From Oikopleura dioica (lineage: Eukaryota > Chordata > Appendicularia > Copelata > Oikopleuridae): a DNA stretch of 64,000 bases. Made by a program: the position numbers and the translations under genes. Location of the stretch: the NCBI GenBank assembly GCA_907165135.1, contig OU015566.1, positions 7,424,157 to 7,488,156 on the forward strand. Reading direction: 5' to 3'. The notes under the pieces were generated by a model. The model was given only the letters and a program-made list of their open reading frames with translations, was not told the origin of the DNA and did not search any database. Shown here piece after piece: positions 56,518 through 64,000 of this stretch. The first letter of the stretch is position 1. Each line of letters begins with the position of its first letter.

Positions 56518-57293
56518 ATGAATTTTTTTGCACTTTTACTAGCGACTCTTTCTTCGGCGCAAACCGACTCCAACAACTATCACCACGAGACTAACGGCCT
56601 TGATGGGTATTTCTGCGACCCGTATGGTGATTGTCTACTCTGCGCTTTTGACAGTGATGGCAAGTTCTACGTTGATACTATCATCGATAACAAACGACCC
56701 TGGGTTGATGGACCTGACGACGACGATGAAAAACGAAAGATGACCCTCATCTCCAAAACCAAACACGATCAGCACGTTCCAGAAACTGCCTTCAAGCAAT
56801 TCCATAAGAGCACATGCGTCGGCGAAGTGATCGGAAATGGGAGTAAGGTCCGATTCCGCAAGAATGTCAACGATCAAAATTGCAATGACGAGTTCGACTT
56901 CAGTCACATCGTCGACTTTGACATCGGTAAATTAAATCATATTCTTTCGAAAAATATTATTTCATATTATAGGATTCGATGATTCCTGGCTTGTTAACGA
57001 ATTCGGCGATGAGCGCATCCTACGGGGCGGCGTTTCCAACCAATTTCAATGCCGATTGAAAGCATCTGACCACGGCTCGGTCGATGCCAATCACTTTATC
57101 GAAGCTAAGCTCGAGGCTAGCGATGGTCTCCTTTTTATTTTCAGAGAATTCACTCGCCATAATCACCGCAAAATTGGCGAGCCACTTACACCTACTCGCA
57201 AGAATCTTCCAGGACAGAATGGACATCAAATGTCAATTCCGACTTCGAGGTGGCATACCAATCTTTGCCAACATCGTGGCTGTCGATTTCTAG
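56518..57293 (+). CDS. Secreted cysteine-containing protein
   Basis: Exon 1 (56518-56931) encodes a signal peptide ([15 protein letters not shown]), then a cysteine-bearing region ([19 protein letters not shown]) and an acidic, lysine-rich stretch. A 43-47-nt intron leads to exon 2 from about 56974 ([17 protein letters not shown], then [12 protein letters not shown]). After about 57128 the frame of exon 2 stays open while another frame reads a plausible end ([20 protein letters not shown], stop at 57293). The 3' structure is therefore unresolved. The family is not recognised; an extracellular role is inferred. Confidence 0.5.
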
Positions 57294-57394
57294 GTCTTTG
57301 GAATGACCCACGATTTTTTCTCCTGACAATTTTGCACTGTATTTTACTCGGAGAAAAAAATTCGGGTAATTCCAAGGTCTCGAAATCGACAGCG

Positions 57395-57667
57395 ATGGTC
57401 AAGACATTGACTGGAAAGACCATTACCCTCGAAGTCGAAGCTTTTGACACTATTGAAAATGTCAAAGCTAAGATCCAGGTAAGCCAGAAATCAACAATAA
57501 TAATCATATTCTTTTAGGACAAGGAGGGAATTCCCTCAGACCAGCAGCGACTCATCTTTGCTGGTAAGCAGCTTGAAGATGGCCGAACCCTCTCCGACTA
57601 CAACATCCAGAAGGAGTCTATCATCCGGACGACTTTAATACCACCATTCGTGTGTTGTCCGCAATAG
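57395..57667 (+). pseudogene. Ubiquitin-derived fragment lacking the diglycine end
   Basis: Exons 57395-57478 and 57518-57667 read [20 protein letters not shown] and [20 protein letters not shown], clearly ubiquitin. Three residues after the initiator Met are missing, and the sequence diverges after KES, ending PPFVCCPQ rather than LRLRGG. Without Gly-Gly it cannot be conjugated. It retains a 39-nt intron, so it is not a processed copy. It follows the secreted-protein gene closely and might be a degenerate duplicate or a diverged ubiquitin-like gene. Confidence 0.75.
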
Positions 57668-57976
57668 ATTCCTTAATAAAAATCGCTCCTACGTAATTGT
57701 AAATCGCTCCTATTGTAATTGAAAATGAAACCGCTTCGTCAAAGTTGAAATAATAAGTTTCGTAGTCAATCGATCTCAGTAGAATTCAGTTTATTCGGTT
57801 CCAATCTTCCAATCTTTACCAGATTTTTTGTCGAATTTATTTACAAAGAAAGATTTATACGATTCCTAAGGTTAAAGGAGTACTTGAAGTAAATGATGAA
57901 TATACATTCGAAATCAAAGGTTAAGAGATCGAGGGAATCAGCGAAGGAACGTAAATAGTAGATGTCAGCGATTGAG

Positions 57977-58621
57977 TTAGACAGATCGTGCAGGAAGAAA
58001 ACGGCCCTTTTTATCTCTTCTTTTTCCGTTCAGTAGATTCTCAGCACGCTCCTTTTCGTATTCTTTGATCTCTTTCTCGCAGTCAGTCAAATTCTTGAGA
58101 GGCTCCCAAGTTGCCGCGTCAATGTTCCAATTCTTCCAAAGGACTCTGTATTGAATCTTTCCCCAGACGTAACGTTTTCCGATAATTTTCTCGACGGTGT
58201 AGATCTCGTCTTCGTGAGATTCTTCATAAAACAGGAAGCCCTCTGGAATCTTTGCACTGCGTCTTCTTTTTACTTTCTCAGAGATTGTCTCGTGGACTTT
58301 CTTTTCCTCCGCCTTCTTCGGTGACTCCTGTTTGCTCGATTTTCGTTGCTTCCGTGGAGGTTCGACTGTATCTTCTTCGTCTGATGAAAGGACGATTACT
58401 TCCTCCGGGGCTGTCCGTTTTGTTTCGCTGACAAAACTTTGGAGGGGTAAGGTACGAGTAAGGGCTTCCTCGGGCTGTGTCTTCTTTCTTGGCATCATTT
58501 GAGGTTCCCGCGGTTCGGAAAGTGGGAACTTTTCTCGCAATTCTTCGCAGATCATCTGGTTCAACTCGTCAAATTGGGAGAAGATGGAATCCCTTCTTCG
58601 TCGTTTTTGAATGGGCTTCAT
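57977..58621 (-). CDS. Chromodomain (CBX/HP1-like) protein with SUMO-interaction motif
   Basis: Single-exon gene, 214 residues. The C-terminal third holds a chromodomain (EIYTVEKIIGKRYVWGKIQY, RVLWKNWNIDAATWEPLKNL). The Tyr, Trp and Trp residues sit where the methyl-lysine cage of HP1/Polycomb proteins lies, so methylated-histone binding is likely. Upstream is a disordered basic region with EEVIVLSSDEEDTV, a good match to a SUMO-interaction motif. No chromoshadow domain or Pc box is visible, so it is neither a classical HP1 nor a Polycomb CBX. It is nuclear and chromatin-associated by inference. Confidence 0.8.
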   Translation of the reverse strand: MKPIQKRRRRDSIFSQFDELNQMICEELREKFPLSEPREPQMMPRKKTQPEEALTRTLPLQSFVSETKRTAPEEVIVLSSDEEDTVEPPRKQRKSSKQESPKKAEEKKVHETISEKVKRRRSAKIPEGFLFYEESHEDEIYTVEKIIGKRYVWGKIQYRVLWKNWNIDAATWEPLKNLTDCEKEIKEYEKERAENLLNGKRRDKKGRFLPARSV

Positions 58622-59042
58622 CTTTATCTCGGCTGGTTTGTGAAAGTCCTTGTTGGTTTTTATCGTAAAATTTGTTGTTTCTGAGCATTATTAACGACAT
58701 CCTCATTTTATAGTCATAAAGTTGATCTCTAGCGCCGTGATGATGAGACGCAGGTGCGTGCCCTGACCGAATTTCGCCGGCTGTAATAAAAATAAATAAT
58801 TTTGCTTGTTATTATTTCATCAAATAAAAGGCAGCGGCAAGCAATTTGGCAAATTTTGAAATGCCGATTCTAAGAACCCAAATTTACTGACATTTCAAAT
58901 CTCACATTTGTCTTCCTGGGTGTTGATAAGTGGCGATCAATATTCAAAAAATATTTAATAATAAGTCAGGTTATATTCACGAAGTATTAGATTTATTAAA
59001 AAGGTTTCAGAACAAGCAATTATTTTCTAACACACTTTGACT
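58622..59042. other. Intergenic region
   Basis: About 420 bases between the chromodomain gene start and the SURF4 stop, both minus strand. No feature seen. Confidence 0.4.
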
Positions 59043-60060
59043 TCATTCTTTCTTCATCTGCTTATCCAGACTCAAACCGCCAGGTCCATACAAAATCCAC
59101 TGCAGACAGACTCCAATAAGTGTTAAATTTGCAAAAAATTCGTAGGCCACATGCTCATAAGCAAATGGTTGGTCCCAGTAATCCCAGAAACGGTGATAGT
59201 AGAAATTGTCGAATAGAAGTGTTGCGACATATCCGCATGCAAAGAATCGTGTCTGATTTTTGATGAGATGGATTCACTAGTTTCTTCCTTTACCTTGAAG
59301 CCCAAAACGATCATAATAACGCAGGGCAAATTGACGACCCAGTCGAGGAGGAATCGCCAGTGAGAGAAGATGAAGTGAATCTTCGAAAAGAATAGAAATC
59401 CAAAAAGAAGACGCCCTAGAAGGATATTTCGTCTGAGAAAGTCTGGCTTTCCTACCAATCAAAGACATGTAGGATTGCTTCGTAAACTTCTGTCCTAACT
59501 GTGGTAGACCAGCGAAGAGGTTTTTCGATTCTTCACAAGCTTCAGCATAAACAAGGATGATTGCAGTAAGAAGCTTGGACATTTGCTGGCATTGCCACAA
59601 ATTGAAGTTTACTCCTCCTGGGTAGCCCTTATTTTTTGAAATAATTGTGGTCTCTGACGAGTTTTACCTTGAGAGCAAGAACGTTATAAAAGCTCATGAA
59701 GACCATGTACAAACAAAATCGCTGCTGGACTTTTTTGTCTAACAAATTCGTGACCATCAACAATCCAGGAAGCAATTTCTAATTTACAGCGTTAAATTTA
59801 TCACTGATCAATCTACTCACGAAGCAGAGTGGCCAGATGAACAGATTTGCCATGAGCCAGTCTTGCTCAAGTTCCTCGGTCATCCAAAGATTGGAGAAAT
59901 AAGTCTTGTAAGTGGTAAACTCTCGAATATATCTCCACGAGTCTTCTAGCGTCGAAGCCATCAAACAAGCTCTTGCAGCGATGGGGAGGTACTTCCTCGA
60001 TTTCGTCAAAAATCCTCCAGCTGCTTCATCAGCCTGGTCCAGAAAAGACTCGGCACTCAT
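59043..60060 (-). CDS. SURF4: SURF4 (ER cargo receptor, Erv29 family)
   Basis: Exons (minus) 60060-59821, 59778-59668, 59627-59456, 59415-59294, 59252-59043 give 284 residues, against 269 in human. Several hydrophobic segments fit the multi-pass ER membrane receptor that loads soluble cargo into COPII vesicles. Conserved marks are KYLPIAARACL and LEDSWRY near the N-terminus, AEACEESKNLFAGLP, DNFYYHRFWDYW and the end GPGGLSLDKQMKKE, a lysine-type ER retrieval tail. It starts 138 bases downstream of the sulfotransferase stop on the same strand, close enough for an operon. Confidence 0.93.
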
Positions 60061-60197
60061 CTTTCACAATCTCTTTTTCCGGAAAAAGGGAAGAAAATAA
60101 GCTTAGTTATCAAACATAAAAACGGAGCACCGATGCCGGGAATTTATGCTCGCGGCAAAGTGCTCTGAAAATCTTTGACTTTCAGAAAATATCGAAT

Positions 60198-63100
60198 TTA
60201 TTTGTTGGACAGTTGAGGATAGTGGGTTTTTGCTTGTGATGAGTAAATGCGATCCGGCTGTGGAGCTTGTCGCGGAAGGAATGGGAGCAGAATTGCTTGA
60301 TCCGTTCGTGGGATTTGTGCCATCGCTCTAGCTTGAAAAGTGTTGATCATTAATTCTGAAGCGTTTTTCTGTACCTGTTTGACTTGAATATCGCGCAAGA
60401 TATCATGATGCATTCCTGGATTAGAAGCATGAAAGAGGCAAGTTTGATTTGCTTCCATTTCCGGGAGCAGTTGATAGTATTGAATGTTGTTTATAAAAGT
60501 TTTATGCTCGAAGCATGATTCTTGAATTTCGACTTGTCTTTGAACCAATTGCCGGACAATATCGTCGATTTTTTCATTCCCGATTTCGTTTATTTCATCT
60601 ATTAGTCGCTCAACAAAATATCTGTATTTCAAGTTTAGAGAATATTCAAGCATATAGCCACCTGTATATTTGATGATCAAGTTCAGTCATTTCCAAGATT
60701 TTTGCTTTCGAAACCGAAGAAATCGTTGCCCTAGTCAACTTATCATCCGAACGAAACTGGTTTTGTTTTAGGCTAGTGATGTCCTCGAGGGTTAAATCAA
60801 ATTTGACCATCATCACAGCAAGAGATTCCTCCAGCTTTTCCGTAATTAGAATAAGGTCGAATTCGTGCGAAATAAAATGAATTAGGTCGGCCACATTCTC
60901 GAGCAAGATAAAATCATCGGTAAACATCCTCGCCTGGGGATTTTCGAAGGCAAATGATAGGTGATCATTCTCAGCGGCCATAAGTAGATCGAAGTTGTTG
61001 ACAAAGTGGTTAAATGCCTCCTCGTTTGTTGAATCTCCGAAGCGATCTTCTATTGTGGAGATGATTTTGTGCAGTTTGTTTTGGTGCCGATAGAAGTCCC
61101 AAGTTGACATTATCAGCTCATCTGGTGATCGAAGAATGCCGATTTTCTTCGTGTTTTTTCCAAGAATGGTATCTACGAAAAATCACAGTGAAAGTTATGG
61201 CTAGGCTTACCGCGGTGTTTTCTATTTTTCAGGCTCTTTTGAAAAATCTCCCCATACTTTCAGAACATATGCATCAAGACAAGCCTTGAAAAACTGCACT
61301 TGCAGAATTTTCGATATGAGTCATCTTACCCCCTTTTTTGGGGGATTTTTAGCAAGAAAAAAGCACTAGTTTGATTAGAAGCGGCTTTTGAGTGCGTGCT
61401 AGATCGATTTTGATAATTTGATGCCTACCATGTGAAAGATAAGCGCAAGATGCATCGATACATATGAAATTTATTATTGCGGAGTACTTCCTTCATATGA
61501 TTCTAGAGCTCCAAAGTTGACGCAAGCAGCCAGATACGAAAATCCAATATTATCAACTTCTGATATAAGCATGCTATGATGATGTTTTATAGCTCAAATT
61601 GAAGCTTATAAATTACTGAACAAAATGGAGTGGTATTTTTTGACCAGCCGGTTGTGCTTCCGGTTCGTCGCGGTTCATACCCGGAAAAAGGTCAAAATGT
61701 AGAAATATGTATATCAAATGAATTAATTTTCAACAGCGAATCTTTTGAACATATTCAGAAGTTCAACCGCCCGGTTATTATTGCGGTTCATGGTGGTTCA
61801 TGGTGGTTCAAGCGCAGAAATGAACAAAATAGCAGCAATATGTATATCAAATTGAAACATAAATTAAGAACATTCATAAAATCATTTAATAAGCCCGAAC
61901 CAACCGGTTGTTCTCCCGGTAAATGGCGGTTCCAAACGGTTCAAGCCGGTTCAAGCTAAAAACATGCTCAAAGTGGTTCAATATGGTTATCAAATGTATT
62001 CATTTACAATAGCAAAGCTTTCTAGCATATAATGAAATTCAACCGCCCGGTTATTCTTGCGGTTCATGGTGGTTAATCGTGGTTCAAGCCCAGACATGAA
62101 CAAAATAGCATCAATGATCCTTCGGGTCGGCTTGGCCCCGTCTCAGACTGAATTGTATAAACGGGCCTGGCCTCCCCTTATTCTTGCCCGTTTAAAGAGA
62201 CAAAATCGATTAAAACCGGGCGGTTTGCGCATATTCAGTGTTTTACCACGCGTCCGGATCTCGTTAAAGTTTCAAAAGACGTGCTTTTTAAAAAACATTC
62301 ATTTGATATACATATTGAACCACTTTGAGCATATATTCGGCTTTAACCGGCTTGAACCGTCAGAAACCTTCTTTTTCCACGAGAGTTACCGGTTGGTTTT
62401 GGCTAATTCAATGATTCGACGAATGTACTTAATACAAGATTCAATTTGATATGCATATTGATGCTATTTTGTTCATGTCTGGGCTTGAACCACGATTAAC
62501 CACCATGAACCGCAAGAATAACCGGGCGGTTGAATTTCATTATATGCTAGAAAGCTTTGCTATTGTAAATGAATACATTTGATAACCATATTGAACCACT
62601 TTGAGCATGTTTTTAGCTTGAACCGGCTTGAACCGTTTGGAACCGCCATTTACCGGGAGAACAACCGGTTGGTTCGGGCTTATTAAATGATTTTATGAAT
62701 GTTCTTAATTTATGTTTCAATTTGATATACATATTGCTGCTATTTTGTTCATTTCTGCGCTTGAACCACCATGAACCACCATGAACCGCAATAATAACCG
62801 GGCGGTTGAACTTCTGAATATGTTCAAAAGATTCGCTGTTGAAAATTAATTCATTTGATATACATATTTCTACATTTTGACCTTTTTCCGGGTATGAACC
62901 GCGACGAACCGGAAGCACAACCGGCTGGTCAAAAATACCACTCCATTTTGTTCAGTAATTTATAAGCTTCAATTTGAGCTATAAAACATCATCATAGCAT
63001 GCTTATATCAGAAGTTGATAATATTGGATTTTCGTATCTGGCTGCTTGCGTCAACTTTGGAGCTCTAGAATCATATGAAGGAAGTACTCCGCAATAATAA

Positions 63101-63724
63101 ATTTCATATGTATCGATGCATCTTGCGCTTATCTTTCACATGGTAGGCATCAAATTATCAAAATCGATCTAGCACGCACTCAAAAGCCGCTTCTAATCAA
63201 ACTAGTGCTTTTTTTCTTGCTAAAAATCCCCCAAAAAAGGGGGTAAGATGACTCATATCGAAAATTCTGCAAGTGCAGTTTTTCAAGGCTTGTCTTGATG
63301 CATGTGTTCTGAAAGTATGGGGAGATTTTTCAAAAGAACCTTGAAAATCGAAAAACACCGCGGTAAGCCATAACTTATGGCTACTCAGCTGCTTACCTAC
63401 AACAGTTTTGTTATAAACTCCCTTTTCAAACATCAGTTGAAAGTGATTTCTTCCCGTTTCTGATCCAAAATAGCAGCTTTCCAAGATAACATTTTCCCCC
63501 AAAGAGACTTCATCTTCGGCAAAAAACGCGTCCATCGAATACCTCAGCGCCATTTTTTGAAAGATCGGAATGACAGTCGATGTTCCAGCTCTTGAAATCG
63601 GCAAGAAGAAGAAATTCGATTTAGGCACTTTTATCGCGTCTCGGGGATTTATAAACAGTACGAAAATTATGTGAGTTGCCATGAATGCAAGAGCAGTGTA
63701 AAAAACATAACGAAATTTTCTCAT
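60198..63724 (-). CDS. GAL3ST: Galactose-3-O-sulfotransferase (GAL3ST family)
   Basis: Exons (minus) 63724-63397, 61172-60662, 60621-60198 give 420 residues, within the usual family size. It is a type II Golgi membrane protein: short cytosolic end, hydrophobic anchor (VFYTALAFMATHIIFVLFI), then lumenal catalytic domain. PAPS-binding sites are the 5'-phosphosulfate loop ISRAGTSTVIPIF and the 3'-phosphate motif IGILRSPDELIMSTW. The family block FDLILITEKLEESLAVMMVK follows. It transfers sulfate to galactose on glycolipids or glycoproteins. The first intron (61173-63396, 2224 nt, phase 1) is almost entirely a giant inverted repeat; splicing must remove it to make protein. The substrate cannot be told from sequence. 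Confidence 0.85.
61193..63376. mobile_element. Giant near-perfect inverted repeat (2 x about 920 bp)
   Basis: The left arm (about 61193-62116) is the reverse complement of the right arm (about 62456-63376), with only scattered differences. The spacer is about 340 bases. Arms carry GGTTCA-rich and CCGGTT-rich stretches and a duplicated reading frame (about 61630-61959 plus, 62613-62918 minus) without recognisable domain. No transposase is seen. Possible TTATGGCT flanks lie on both sides, but the ends are not sharply defined. As intron RNA it could fold into a dsRNA hairpin of about 900 bp. Confidence 0.9.
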
Positions 63725-64000
63725 TTTCAGGGTTTATTTTGATTGCCACGGAGAAACAATTTTTGATGCGCTGAGGTGGCTCCCGGCCCTTTTCTGCAAA
63801 AACTTTAACATTGAGCTTCCTTATTTACTTTCTTATTGTTTATGTTTAATAAAAAATGTATCTAAATTTTACGATGCTGCCCTTTGGAAAACTGTAAGCA
63901 AAATGATGTAACCCGCCCCTGAGCAAACGTCGACAAAAACATAATCTGTGAAAAACAAATTCCGTTTCTTTTTTCAAATCTTTCTCATTTTCCCGCTCAC
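63725..64000. other. Upstream flank of the sulfotransferase gene
   Basis: Presumed promoter and leader sequence. No gene or element recognised before the window end. Confidence 0.4.

Noticed and set aside
61630-61959. Protein-coding gene in the hairpin arms
   Set aside because: The same frame is present in both arms by symmetry, is low in complexity and has no domain; treated as part of the element.

Overview
The window looks like a compact animal genome, most likely an appendicularian tunicate such as Oikopleura dioica. This is inferred from gene content and architecture, not from a database match. Evidence: metazoan and chordate-type genes (TFAP2, QKI, MAK/CILK1, GAL3ST, TAF11, SURF4, tropomyosin); introns mostly 37-75 nt; genes packed tens to hundreds of bases apart on both strands; probable operon spacing (60 bp); GC-AG and apparent GA-AG introns; an astacin-type secreted protein with a long threonine tract and a cellulose-binding-like end; and short TTAGGG tracts. 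There are no prokaryotic features, no CRISPR array, and no tRNA or rRNA gene that I can recognise. Exon coordinates were worked out by hand from splice signals, frame continuity and remembered family sequences.

Layout. 1-1.5 kb: a nested inverted-repeat (foldback) element. 1.6-3.0 kb: ERGIC2. 3.2-11.6 kb (minus): a large unidentified helical gene. One of its exons is split by a 3.8-kb hAT-like element (3633-7441, 8-bp target duplication) that consists mostly of about 58 copies of a 56-bp minisatellite. A small membrane-protein gene lies on the opposite strand inside one of its introns. 12.2-12.7 kb: a small basic protein. 14.5-17.6 kb: an astacin-like pseudoprotease with a poly-Thr stalk and a CBM2-like C-terminus. 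18-21.6 kb: a divergent homeobox gene and four small genes. 22.6-33.4 kb: a QKI/STAR RNA-binding gene with two alternative QUA1 exons and at least two alternative C-termini; its large introns hold a hAT-type MITE and GC-rich palindromes. 36.4-39.3 kb (minus): MAK/CILK1 kinase. 42-47.2 kb: a head-to-tail cluster of a VPS4-like AAA ATPase, a U1A/U2B''-type snRNP protein, and TAF11 with a large N-terminal extension. 47.4-48.6 kb (minus): tropomyosin. 49-51 kb: small unidentified genes. 51.6-56 kb: TFAP2. 56.5-57.7 kb: a secreted protein and a ubiquitin-derived fragment. 58-58.6 kb (minus): a chromodomain protein. 59-60.1 kb (minus): SURF4. 60.2-63.7 kb (minus): a Gal3ST-type sulfotransferase whose 2.2-kb intron is almost entirely a giant near-perfect inverted repeat.

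The genes do not form one pathway. Shared themes are the early secretory pathway (ERGIC2, SURF4, and Gal3ST in the Golgi), RNA processing (QKI, U1A/U2B''), transcription (TAF11, TFAP2, homeobox, chromodomain) and extracellular matrix (astacin-CBM). The most notable structures are the minisatellite-bearing hAT element inside a coding exon, the intron-filling giant hairpin, the recurring non-canonical introns, and the pseudoprotease-cellulose-binding architecture.
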